Part shown: piece by piece, positions 19,728 through 28,858 of the stretch
Position numbering within the stretch: position 1 is the first letter of the stretch
Layout: each line of letters starts with the position of its first letter
Assembly (NCBI GenBank): GCA_022768745.1
Contig: JALELK010000115.1
Coordinates: forward strand, 1-64,000
From: Lachnospiraceae bacterium
GTDB lineage: Bacteria > Bacillota > Clostridia > Lachnospirales > Lachnospiraceae
DNA length: 64,000 nt
Direction of reading: 5' to 3'
Position numbers and translations under genes: made by a program
The notes under the pieces: model-generated
What the model was told of the DNA's origin: nothing
What the model saw: the letters and a program-made list of their open reading frames with translations, nothing else
The model's database searches: none

Positions 19728-20252
19728 ATGATTATAAATATATTGGATATTTTATCTACGGCAGATAAGAAAAAGGAAATGACAGTCCAGACGGATATGA
19801 CCTCTTTTGAATCTGCAGGTCAGAAATTTCCTATTACAGGTATTAAGCCATTCAATTTATGTCTGACAAATGACAATAACAAACGATTATTGATTTCAGG
19901 TGATACGACTTTGGATGTGGTGATTCCCTGTGACAGGTGTCTTACTGACACAGTCCAGAACTTTGATATTGTGATTGACCGAGAAGTTTCCATCGAGGAT
20001 GGCAGGGCAGTTGCATCGGAGGATGAGGAAATCACTTTTCTAGAGGATGATAGTCTGGATGTTGACAGACTGATTTATGACGAAATCTTGGTTAACTGGC
20101 CTACAAAAGTCTTGTGCAAGGATGATTGCAAGGGGATTTGCCCTGTGTGTGGTCAGAATTTAAACCAGCAAGACTGTGGATGTGATCGTCAGGTAATTGA
20201 TCCTAGAATGGCAAAGATCCAAGATATCTTTAATGAGTTTAAGGAGGTGTAA
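19728..20252 (+). CDS. YceD/DUF177 family protein
   Basis: DVVIPCDRCLTDT, NWPTKVLCKDDCKGICPVCGQNLN, position directly before rpmF. Confidence 0.88.
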   Translation: MIINILDILSTADKKKEMTVQTDMTSFESAGQKFPITGIKPFNLCLTNDNNKRLLISGDTTLDVVIPCDRCLTDTVQNFDIVIDREVSIEDGRAVASEDEEITFLEDDSLDVDRLIYDEILVNWPTKVLCKDDCKGICPVCGQNLNQQDCGCDRQVIDPRMAKIQDIFNEFKEV

Positions 20253-20258
20253 TTCGAT

Positions 20259-20438
20259 ATGTCAATTTGTCCAAAGAATAAGTCTTCTAAGGGAAGAAGA
20301 GATAAAAGAAGAGCAAACTGGAAGATGACAGCTCCTACATTGGTTAAATGTAGCAAGTGTGGAGAGTTAATGGTTCCACATAGAGTTTGCAAGAACTGTG
20401 GTTCTTACAACAAGAAAGAAATCATCGCTCAGGACTAA
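20259..20438 (+). CDS. rpmF: 50S ribosomal protein L32 (59 aa, absent from the supplied ORF track)
   Basis: MSICPKNKSSKGRRDKRRANWKMTAPTLVKCSKCGELMVPHRVCKNCGSYNKKEIIAQD; AAGGAGG RBS. Confidence 0.97.
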   Translation: MSICPKNKSSKGRRDKRRANWKMTAPTLVKCSKCGELMVPHRVCKNCGSYNKKEIIAQD

Positions 20439-20447
20439 TCAAAAAAC

Positions 20448-20482
20448 AAAGGCTTTCCAAGTTTTCTTGGAAAGCCTTTTTA
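20448..20482 (+). terminator. Intrinsic terminator after rpmF
   Basis: AAAGGCTTTCCAAG-tttt-CTTGGAAAGCCTTTTT. Confidence 0.9.
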
Positions 20483-20555
20483 TTTTGCATACAAAAAATG
20501 GTTGGAATAAGGAAATACTTCCTGTTTGATAGGTATTGGCATATGGAAATATCTG

Positions 20556-20584
20556 TTGATTTATAAGGTTAATTATAGTATATT
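20556..20584 (+). promoter_or_regulatory. Sigma-A-type promoter for plsX
   Basis: TTGATT-N17-TATATT. Confidence 0.5.
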
Positions 20585-20621
20585 CTTGTTGTGATGCGTT
20601 TTTGCAGATAGAGGTGAAAAT

Positions 20622-21641
20622 ATGTCAGATACAAAAATAGTTGCCGTTGATGCTATGGGTGGTGACAATGCTCCGGGAGAGATTGTAAAGGGTGCTGTAG
20701 AAGCAGTGCAGACCAGGGATGACATCAAGGTAATCTTGGTTGGATTACAGGATAAAATAGAGCAGGAATTAGAAAAATATACATATCCAAAGGCGCAGGT
20801 GGAAATTGTTCCGGCTACAGAAGTGATAGAGACAGCCGAGCCACCGGTGCTTGCCATTCGCAAAAAGAAGGATTCTTCCATTGTAGTTGCCTTAAAACTG
20901 GTAAAAGAAGGAAAGGCAGATGCCTTTGTTTCAGCAGGCAGTTCAGGTGCGGTTCTGGTTGGAGGACAGGTGATTGTAGGCAAGATAAAAGGAATTGAGC
21001 GTGCGCCGTTGGCACCATTGATCCCTACAAAAAAGGGTGTATCCCTTCTGATTGACTGCGGTGCCAATGTGGATGCAAGAAGCAGTCATCTGGTACAGTT
21101 TGCTAAGATGGGTTCCATCTATATGGAGCATGTTTTAGGCGTGGAAAAGCCTAAGGTTGCCATCGTCAATATTGGTGCGGAAGAAGAAAAAGGGAATGCA
21201 TTGGTAAAGGAGACATATCCTTTATTAAAAGAATGCAAAGATATTAACTTCGTGGGAAGTATCGAAGCCAGAGATATTCCAAATGGTGATGTAGATGTGA
21301 TTGTCTGCGAAGCATTTGTAGGCAATGTGATTTTAAAATTATATGAAGGTTTGAGTTCCACCTTAATTGGTGTGATAAAAACAGGACTTATGAGTACCCT
21401 AAAAAGTAAAATAGGTGCTGCGTTGGCATTGCCTTCATTGAAAAAGACATTGAAAAGTTTTGACGCCTCTGAGTACGGCGGAGCCCCTCTTTTAGGATTG
21501 AAGGGGCTGGTTGTTAAAACCCATGGCAGTGCGAAGAGCAAAGAAGTAAAAAATTCTATTATTCAGTGTGTTACCTTTACAGAACAAAGGATTAACCATA
21601 AAATTCAACAAAATATTGGCGCAGACCAAGAAGTGGAATAG
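20622..21641 (+). CDS. plsX: Phosphate acyltransferase PlsX
   Basis: IVAVDAMGGDNAPGEIVKGA; gene order rpmF-plsX-acpP. Confidence 0.97.
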   Translation: MSDTKIVAVDAMGGDNAPGEIVKGAVEAVQTRDDIKVILVGLQDKIEQELEKYTYPKAQVEIVPATEVIETAEPPVLAIRKKKDSSIVVALKLVKEGKADAFVSAGSSGAVLVGGQVIVGKIKGIERAPLAPLIPTKKGVSLLIDCGANVDARSSHLVQFAKMGSIYMEHVLGVEKPKVAIVNIGAEEEKGNALVKETYPLLKECKDINFVGSIEARDIPNGDVDVIVCEAFVGNVILKLYEGLSSTLIGVIKTGLMSTLKSKIGAALALPSLKKTLKSFDASEYGGAPLLGLKGLVVKTHGSAKSKEVKNSIIQCVTFTEQRINHKIQQNIGADQEVE

Positions 21642-21654
21642 AGGAGGAATGGAA

Positions 21655-21885
21655 ATGGAATTAGATTTGTTAAAGAAGGTCATTGCAGAAGTTCTCAATG
21701 TAGACGAGGCAGAGGTGACACCAAACACCACATTTGTGGATGATTTGGGTGCAGATTCTTTGGATGTTTTCCAGATTATTATGGGAGTTGAAGAAGAACT
21801 GGATATTGAGGTTGATGTGGAAGAGGCCGAGAAGATTGTCACAGTTGGTGATGCAGTGGAATTAATTAAAAAGACAGTTGGCTAA
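21655..21885 (+). CDS. acpP: Acyl carrier protein
   Basis: TTFVDDLGADSLDVFQIIMGVEEELDIEV; GAGGAGG RBS gives ATG 21655 rather than the longer ORF. Confidence 0.95.
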   Translation: MELDLLKKVIAEVLNVDEAEVTPNTTFVDDLGADSLDVFQIIMGVEEELDIEVDVEEAEKIVTVGDAVELIKKTVG

Positions 21886-21917
21886 TATTTCTAGTCAAGA
21901 TACCATTGTGTTTATGA

Positions 21918-21942
21918 ATCGAGTAGGTTTTTCCTACTCGAT
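21918..21942 (+). terminator. Hairpin between acpP and rnc (terminator/attenuator or processing site)
   Basis: ATCGAGTAGG-ttttt-CCTACTCGAT, followed by TTGTTGTG rather than a clean U-run. Confidence 0.5.
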
Positions 21943-21961
21943 TTGTTGTGGAGGTGATTTT

Positions 21962-22663
21962 TTGAAATCGATAAAAGAGTTTCAGAAAGTAATCGGTTAT
22001 GAGTTTAAAGACGAAAGCTTATTGAAGCAGGCATTGACCCATAGCTCTTATGCCAATGAAAAGCATATGAAACGATTGTCAGATAATGAGCGTTTGGAGT
22101 TTTTGGGAGATGCGGTTTTAGAGACGGTATCCAGTGAGTTTTTGTATTTAAATTACAAGAAGTTTCCGGAAGGAGATTTGACGCGATTACGTGCAAGTAT
22201 GGTGTGTGAGCCTACGTTAGCCTTTTGCACCAGAGAGATTCAGCTGGGAGAATATGTTCTTCTTGGAAAAGGAGAAGAGATGACAGGAGGAAGACAGAGA
22301 AAGTCTGTGCTTTCTGACGCTATGGAGGCTGTCATCGGAGCTATCTTTTTGGACGGTGGATTTGACCGGGCAAAAGAGTTTGTTTTAAAGTATATTATGA
22401 CGGACATAGAGCACAAGAGAATGTTCTATGACAGCAAGACAATTTTGCAGGAAGTTTGTCAGGGACAGTTTAAACAGAATGTGACCTATCGCCTGATTTC
22501 GGAGGATGGACCGGACCATGCAAAAATATTTACAGTGGAAGCATTGGTTGGAGAGGAAGTTTTGGGACAAGGCTCCGGCAATACAAAAAAATCTGCAGAA
22601 CAGGAAGCTGCATATCACGGATTGATTCGTTTGAAGAAAGAAGATGCAGGCAAGATTATTTAG
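21962..22663 (+). CDS. rnc: Ribonuclease III
   Basis: LTHSSYANE, NERLEFLGDAVLE, dsRBD at C-terminus; TTG 21962 with GGAGGTGA upstream is the likely start. Confidence 0.93.
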   Translation: MKSIKEFQKVIGYEFKDESLLKQALTHSSYANEKHMKRLSDNERLEFLGDAVLETVSSEFLYLNYKKFPEGDLTRLRASMVCEPTLAFCTREIQLGEYVLLGKGEEMTGGRQRKSVLSDAMEAVIGAIFLDGGFDRAKEFVLKYIMTDIEHKRMFYDSKTILQEVCQGQFKQNVTYRLISEDGPDHAKIFTVEALVGEEVLGQGSGNTKKSAEQEAAYHGLIRLKKEDAGKII

Positions 22664-22683
22664 TTTGAAATTAGAGGGAAAGT

Positions 22684-25600
22684 ATGTATTTAAAGAGTAT
22701 TGAGATGTATGGATTCAAATCCTTTGCTAATAAAATAGTGTTTGATTTCCATAACGGAATCACAGGGATTGTGGGTCCTAACGGTAGCGGAAAGAGTAAC
22801 GTTTCCGATGCGGTTCGCTGGGTTTTGGGTGAACAGAGCGCAAAACAGTTGCGTGGTGCCAGTATGCAGGATGTTATTTTTGCCGGAACTGAGAATAGAA
22901 AGCCGTTGAGTTATGCTTATGTGGCAATTACAATGGACAATTCCGATCATCTTTTACCAATCGATTATGAAGAAGTGACCATTGCAAGAAGAGTGTATCG
23001 CTCAGGGGAGAGTGAATATCTTCTCAATGGTTCTCCTTGTCGTCTCAAGGATGTCAATGAATTGTTTTATGATACCGGTATTGGTAAAGAGGGATATTCC
23101 ATCATAGGCCAGGGTCAGATTGAGCGAATTTTAAGTGGCAAACCGGAGGAGAGAAGAGAGCTCTTTGATGAGGCAGTTGGCATTGTCAAATTTAAAAAGA
23201 GAAAGGCTGCCACAGTAAAAAAACTTGAGAGTGAGAGGGAGAATCTTGTCCGTGTCAACGATATTCTCGCAGAGTTGGAACGACAGATTGGTCCTTTGGA
23301 GCGTCAGTCTGAAATTGCCAAAAACTACCTGAAAAAGAAGGAAGAATTAAAGACCTTGGAAGTTAATGCGTTTCTTCTTGAAGTCCAGGATATGAATGCC
23401 CGTCTGGATGAAGTCAGAAAAAATTATGACATTTCCCAGACCCAGATGACGGAGAATCAACAGCGTCAGACAAAGGTTCGCGAGCAGTATGCTGTTTTGG
23501 AAGAACAGATTTCCCGGATGGATGAAAATATTGAAGAGATTCGGGAAAAACAGGGCAATACTGCGTTGATGAAGGGTAAATTGGAAAACCAGATTAACCT
23601 TTTGGAAGAACAGATTCGTTTTGCTGAAAGCGAAGATGAAAATTTGGCGGATCGTAAGGCTACATTGGAAAATGAAAAGAAAGAGTACCTTGCCCAGAAA
23701 GAAAATTATGAGTCAGAGAGAAAAGAATTAGAAGAACTCTTGGCAGAGGTAGAGCAAAGGTTAGCTTCTGTTCGGAAATACAATGACGATTTGCAAAGTG
23801 AGATAAAGGAATATAATGATGGCATTGAGCAGAACAATAATGCCATTATGGAACTGCTTAATAATAAGGCGGCGATTCAGTCAAAGGAACAACGCTTTGA
23901 TACCATGTTAGAGCAGACCAATATAAGAAAAGCCCAGTTGAATCAGAGACTTCTTCAGAGAAAGACGGAGGAGGCAGATTTAAATGAGACTCTCACAAAG
24001 TGTAAGGATGATTATACAGCGGCACAGAAAAAACAGGAAGAGTTAAAGGCTCTGGAACAGGAGTTTATGCATAAGGCGGTGGAGTGGAAAAATAAACACA
24101 GAGAAGCCACTGCACAAATGCAACAAAATAAAGAGAAGTATAGCAAGCTTTCCTCAAAGCTGGAGGCTTTAAAGAATATTGCTGAGCGATATGACGGTTA
24201 TGGTAACAGCATCAGAAAAGTGATGGAGCAAAAAGAGAAGGAACCGGGAATCGTAGGTGTAATTTCGGATCTTATTCATGTGGACAAGAAGTACGAGGTT
24301 GCCATTGAGACTGCTTTAAGCGGCAATATTCAAAATATTGTAACCACAGACGAAGCTACAGCAAAGAAGATGATTTCTTATCTGAAGGAAAACCGTCTGG
24401 GACGAGCTACCTTTTTACCTCTTACCAGTGTAAAGGGCAAGGGATTTACAAAAGATAAGTCTATCTTAGAGGCAAACGGAGTACTGGGGCTTGCCAATGA
24501 GTTGGTGGATGCGGATGAAAAATATGCAGATGTGCTTTCCTATTTGTTGGGAAGGGTGATTGTGGTGGACCAGATTGATCACGGAATTGCTCTGGCCAAG
24601 GCAAATCATTACTCCCTACATATTGTCACACTGGAGGGAGAGTATTTTAGTCCGGGAGGTTCCCTTTCCGGTGGTAGATTTAAAAACAACAGCAATCTGT
24701 TAGGTCGTAACCGTGAGATTGATGAGATAGAAAAACAGCTTTTGGAACTATCTAAGTTAATTGAAAACGGAAAGAATCGTCTGGGAGAGATTGAGACAGC
24801 CCAGGCTCTTTTAGATTCGGATCGGGATGAAAACAGAAAAGCTATGGAAGAAAATGCCCTGGTATGTAATTCCGCCCAGATTCATCTTCAGAGAGCAGAG
24901 GAATTAAAATCAGAGAGTGAGAGTGCTTTTGAGAGCTTAAACAATGAGAGCGAAGAGATGGAACGTCAGATTCGCGACATTATGGCGGGGAAAAAGGAAA
25001 TCCAGAATGAGCGACAGGCTGCCCTTGATAGAGAGGCAGAGTTGAAGGCACAGACAGAAGAGTTCCAGAAGCTTTTGGATGAAAAATTATATATGGAGTC
25101 TTCTGCGGCGAGAAATGTTTCCGAGGCACAGATTGAGGAGGCAAATGCCAGACAGAAAGTCAGTTTTGTGTTGGAAAACTGTCAGCGAGTTGCAGGGGAA
25201 ATCGAAAAGAAGGACGCAGATATTTTGCGTCTTGTAGAAGAGGCAAAAAATGGACGTCAGGATGCGGAAAAGAAACGCGGCGATATCCAAAAAATCAAGG
25301 AGACCATTATTGCGTCAGACGATAATTATGCCAAATTAGAAGAAGACTTAAAGAAGGCTCAGCAACAGAAAGATTCTATGAATCAGGAGTACAAGGATTT
25401 TTTCAAACAGAGAGAGGAAATCTCCGAGACAATAGCTACTTTGGACAAGGAAATCTATCGTTTGGATTCCCAGAGAGAAAAGCTGGAGCAGGCCATCAAT
25501 TATCAGACTTCTTATATGTGGGAGGAGTATGAGCTGACTCTCAGAGCCGCAGAAAAAATGAGAGATCCAAACTATGATAGTTTGGAGGAAATGAGAAAAT

Positions 25601-26244
25601 CCACTTCAGCTGTCAAGGATGAAATTCGGCGTATGGGCAATGTAAATGTAAATGCCATTGAAGAATACAAAGAAATTTCAGAGCGTTACGGCTTTTTGAA
25701 GGGACAACACGATGACCTGGTGGAAGCGGAACAGACCCTTATGGGTATTATTGATGATCTGGATGAGGGAATGCGCAAGCAGTTTACAGAAGGTTTCGCG
25801 GACATTCAAAGAGAGTTTGACAAGGCGTTTAAGGAATTGTTTGGAGGCGGAAAGGGCACTCTGGAATTGGTGGAAGGCGAGGACATCTTAGAGACAGGTA
25901 TTCGCATCATAGCTCAGCCACCGGGAAAGAAACTGCAAAATATGATGCAGTTATCCGGTGGAGAGAAGTCCTTGACGGCGATTGCTCTTTTGTTTGCCAT
26001 TCAGAATCTAAAGCCATCTCCGTTCTGTCTGTTGGATGAGATTGAGGCGGCTCTTGATGATTCAAACGTTGTCAGATTTGCAAAATATTTGAATAAATTA
26101 ACTAAGAACACACAGTTTATCATTATAACCCACAGACGTGGAACTATGAATGCGGCAGACCGACTCTATGGTATTACCATGCAGGAAAAGGGTGTTTCTA
26201 CACTGGTATCTGTAAATCTTATAGAAAATGATTTGGATGAATAG
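22684..26244 (+). CDS. smc: Chromosome segregation protein SMC
   Basis: KSFANKIVFDFHNGITGIVGPNGSGKSNVSDAVRWVLGEQSAKQLRG, long coiled coils, C-terminal LSGGEKSLTAIALLFA. Confidence 0.98.
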   Translation: MYLKSIEMYGFKSFANKIVFDFHNGITGIVGPNGSGKSNVSDAVRWVLGEQSAKQLRGASMQDVIFAGTENRKPLSYAYVAITMDNSDHLLPIDYEEVTIARRVYRSGESEYLLNGSPCRLKDVNELFYDTGIGKEGYSIIGQGQIERILSGKPEERRELFDEAVGIVKFKKRKAATVKKLESERENLVRVNDILAELERQIGPLERQSEIAKNYLKKKEELKTLEVNAFLLEVQDMNARLDEVRKNYDISQTQMTENQQRQTKVREQYAVLEEQISRMDENIEEIREKQGNTALMKGKLENQINLLEEQIRFAESEDENLADRKATLENEKKEYLAQKENYESERKELEELLAEVEQRLASVRKYNDDLQSEIKEYNDGIEQNNNAIMELLNNKAAIQSKEQRFDTMLEQTNIRKAQLNQRLLQRKTEEADLNETLTKCKDDYTAAQKKQEELKALEQEFMHKAVEWKNKHREATAQMQQNKEKYSKLSSKLEALKNIAERYDGYGNSIRKVMEQKEKEPGIVGVISDLIHVDKKYEVAIETALSGNIQNIVTTDEATAKKMISYLKENRLGRATFLPLTSVKGKGFTKDKSILEANGVLGLANELVDADEKYADVLSYLLGRVIVVDQIDHGIALAKANHYSLHIVTLEGEYFSPGGSLSGGRFKNNSNLLGRNREIDEIEKQLLELSKLIENGKNRLGEIETAQALLDSDRDENRKAMEENALVCNSAQIHLQRAEELKSESESAFESLNNESEEMERQIRDIMAGKKEIQNERQAALDREAELKAQTEEFQKLLDEKLYMESSAARNVSEAQIEEANARQKVSFVLENCQRVAGEIEKKDADILRLVEEAKNGRQDAEKKRGDIQKIKETIIASDDNYAKLEEDLKKAQQQKDSMNQEYKDFFKQREEISETIATLDKEIYRLDSQREKLEQAINYQTSYMWEEYELTLRAAEKMRDPNYDSLEEMRKSTSAVKDEIRRMGNVNVNAIEEYKEISERYGFLKGQHDDLVEAEQTLMGIIDDLDEGMRKQFTEGFADIQREFDKAFKELFGGGKGTLELVEGEDILETGIRIIAQPPGKKLQNMMQLSGGEKSLTAIALLFAIQNLKPSPFCLLDEIEAALDDSNVVRFAKYLNKLTKNTQFIIITHRRGTMNAADRLYGITMQEKGVSTLVSVNLIENDLDE

Positions 26245-26255
26245 GAAGTGATTTT

Positions 26256-27185
26256 ATGGCAGAGGGTGGATTTTTCAAAAGACTTTTAAGCGGATTAACC
26301 AAGACCAGAGATAATTTTGTAAAGAATATGGATTATATTTTCCGAGGATTTACAAATATTGACGATGAATTCTACGAGGAGCTGGAAGAAATTCTGATTA
26401 TGGGTGACATCGGCGTTGTGACCACAGAACGTATTCTTGACGACTTGAAGGAAAAGGTTAAAAAAGAAAAAATAAAAGAGCCTGCAGACTGTAAACAGCT
26501 TCTGATTGACAGTATCCGTCAGCAGATGGACATAGGGGAGACTGCCTATGAGTTTGAAAATAAAACATCTGTTGTTTTGGTGGTAGGTGTAAATGGAGTG
26601 GGAAAAACCACAACCATTGGAAAATTGGCTTCAAAGCTCAGAGGTCAGGGGAAAAAGGTTTTGCTGGCGGCGGGAGATACCTTCCGTGCGGCGGCAGGTG
26701 AGCAGCTAAAGGAATGGGCAAACCGTTCACAGGTGGATATGATTGGAGGCCAGGAGGGCAGTGACCCGGCATCGGTGGTTTATGATGCCATTGCCGCCGC
26801 AAAGGCGAGAAAGACGGATATACTTTTGATTGATACGGCAGGCAGACTTCACAATAAAAAGAATCTTATGGCAGAGTTGCACAAGATTAACAATATTATT
26901 GACAAAGAATTTCCAGAGGCGTATCGAGAGACTTTGGTGGTTTTGGATGGTACAACCGGACAGAACGCTTTGGCCCAGGCAAAAGAATTTTCGGAAGTGA
27001 CAGATTTGAGTGGTATTGTACTGACAAAATTGGACGGCACGGCAAAGGGTGGTATCGCAGTGGCAATACAGGCTGAACTGGGAATTCCGGTGAAATACAT
27101 CGGAGTTGGTGAAGGCGTGGATGATTTGGAAAAATTTGATGCCCAGGAATTTGTGGATGCACTCTTTTTTACAGAGACTGAATAG
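26256..27185 (+). CDS. ftsY: Signal recognition particle receptor FtsY
   Basis: GVNGVGKTTTIGKLA, DTFRAAAGEQL, DTAGRLHNKKNLMAEL, LTKLDGTAKGG. Confidence 0.98.
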   Translation: MAEGGFFKRLLSGLTKTRDNFVKNMDYIFRGFTNIDDEFYEELEEILIMGDIGVVTTERILDDLKEKVKKEKIKEPADCKQLLIDSIRQQMDIGETAYEFENKTSVVLVVGVNGVGKTTTIGKLASKLRGQGKKVLLAAGDTFRAAAGEQLKEWANRSQVDMIGGQEGSDPASVVYDAIAAAKARKTDILLIDTAGRLHNKKNLMAELHKINNIIDKEFPEAYRETLVVLDGTTGQNALAQAKEFSEVTDLSGIVLTKLDGTAKGGIAVAIQAELGIPVKYIGVGEGVDDLEKFDAQEFVDALFFTETE

Positions 27186-27200
27186 AAGGGATGGTATGAG

Positions 27201-28412
27201 ATGTTAACGTTGGATAAGTTTGAGGAAGCCAGTAAAATTGTGGGAAATGTCACACTTGAAACAAAGTTGATTTACAGTGATTTCCTCAGTGAAAAAACCG
27301 GAAATCAGGTTTATCTGAAACCTGAAAATATGCAGTTTACCGGTGCCTACAAGGTAAGGGGAGCATATTATAAAATCAGTACATTAAGTGTAGAGGAGCG
27401 AAAGAAGGGACTGATTACCGCTTCTGCAGGAAATCATGCCCAGGGTGTTGCCTACGCTGCAAAGAAGTTTGGGGTTAAGGCTACCATTGTTATGCCTACC
27501 ACAACGCCGCTGATTAAAGTAAACCGCACAAAGAGTTATGGAGCAGAGGTGGTTCTATACGGAGACGTATATGATGAAGCCTGTGCTAAGGCATATGAAT
27601 TGGCAGATGAAAAGGGATATACCTTTATCCATCCTTTTGACGATCTGGCGGTAGCCACAGGGCAGGGAACCATTGCAATGGAAATCTTTAAGGAACTTCC
27701 ATTGGTAGAATACATATTGGTTCCAATCGGTGGTGGCGGACTTGCCACAGGTGTTTCCACCTTAGCGAAGCTTCTCAATCCTAAGATTAAGGTGATTGGT
27801 GTGGAACCGGCAGGGGCAAATTGTATGCAGGAATCCTTAAAGAAGGGCGAGGTTATTACGTTGCCGGGAGTCAATACCATAGCAGACGGAACCGCAGTTA
27901 AAACACCGGGAAGTAATATTTTCCCATATATTCAGAAAAATTTGGATGATATCATCACAGTGGAAGATGATGAATTGATTGTTGCCTTTCTGGATATGGT
28001 GGAAAATCATAAGATGGTGGTAGAAAATTCCGGTTTGCTTACAGTGGCAGCACTGAACAAGCTCAATGTAAAAAATAAGCGGGTTGTCTCTATTCTAAGC
28101 GGCGGAAATATGGATGTGATTACCATGTCATCTGTGGTTCAACAGGGATTGATTTTCAGAGATCGAATTTTTACCGTTTCTGTTTTGTTGCCGGATAAGC
28201 CGGGAGAGTTGGCCAGAGTCTCAGAGACCATTGCGAATGTACAGGGAAATGTTATCAAACTGGAACACAATCAGTTTGTTACCACAAACCGAAATGCTGC
28301 TGTGGAGCTTCGCATTACCTTAGAGGCATTTGGAACAGAGCATAAGGAACAGATTATGAAGGCATTGGAAGATGGTGGTTACAAGCCAAGAATTGTTCGT
28401 ACCAGCCTTTAG
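27201..28412 (+). CDS. ilvA: Threonine ammonia-lyase with C-terminal ACT domain
   Basis: NQVYLKPENMQFTGAYKVRGAYYKI (PLP Lys), SAGNHAQGVAYAA, GGGGLATGV. Confidence 0.93.
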   Translation: MLTLDKFEEASKIVGNVTLETKLIYSDFLSEKTGNQVYLKPENMQFTGAYKVRGAYYKISTLSVEERKKGLITASAGNHAQGVAYAAKKFGVKATIVMPTTTPLIKVNRTKSYGAEVVLYGDVYDEACAKAYELADEKGYTFIHPFDDLAVATGQGTIAMEIFKELPLVEYILVPIGGGGLATGVSTLAKLLNPKIKVIGVEPAGANCMQESLKKGEVITLPGVNTIADGTAVKTPGSNIFPYIQKNLDDIITVEDDELIVAFLDMVENHKMVVENSGLLTVAALNKLNVKNKRVVSILSGGNMDVITMSSVVQQGLIFRDRIFTVSVLLPDKPGELARVSETIANVQGNVIKLEHNQFVTTNRNAAVELRITLEAFGTEHKEQIMKALEDGGYKPRIVRTSL

Positions 28413-28444
28413 AATCCACAGATTTATATAAAAAAAGAGTTAGT

Positions 28445-28486
28445 AAGGCAGGTGTCAAGAAAAAATACTTGACACCTGCCTTTTCC
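28445..28486 (+). terminator. Intrinsic terminator after ilvA
   Basis: AAGGCAGGTGTCAAG-aaaaaata-CTTGACACCTGCCTTTTCC. Confidence 0.85.
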
Positions 28487-28512
28487 TATAGTATATTATC
28501 TTAGGTGATGCT

Positions 28513-28857
28513 ATGAATGACAAGATTAAACAGGGATATTTATATGACTTTTATGGTGAGCTTTTGAACGTTCATCAGAGAACAATATATGAAGACTTTG
28601 TCCTAAATGACCTATCTCTCGGAGAGATTGCTACAGAGCAAGGGATTAGCCGACAGGCGGTTCACGATAATATTCGCAGAACAACAAATACCCTGCAGGG
28701 ATATGAGGACAAGTTACACCTGATTGAGAAGTTTGTAAATATCCGCCAAAAGGTGGAACAGATTGATTCCCTTGTTAGACAGGATCCGCTTCAGAATGTG
28801 GAGGATACCTTGTCATCCATTTCCAAGATTTCAGATCAGATTCTAGAGGAATTATAG
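28513..28857 (+). CDS. ylxM: YlxM/UPF0122 family DNA-binding protein
   Basis: YGELLNVHQRTIYEDFVLNDLSLGEIATEQGISRQAVHDNIRR; directly before ffh. Confidence 0.9.
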   Translation: MNDKIKQGYLYDFYGELLNVHQRTIYEDFVLNDLSLGEIATEQGISRQAVHDNIRRTTNTLQGYEDKLHLIEKFVNIRQKVEQIDSLVRQDPLQNVEDTLSSISKISDQILEEL

Positions 28858-28858
28858 T

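Noticed and set aside
20460-20622. Possible FapR/FabT-type operator upstream of plsX
   Set aside because: Short imperfect repeats only; no match to operator consensus sequences I know
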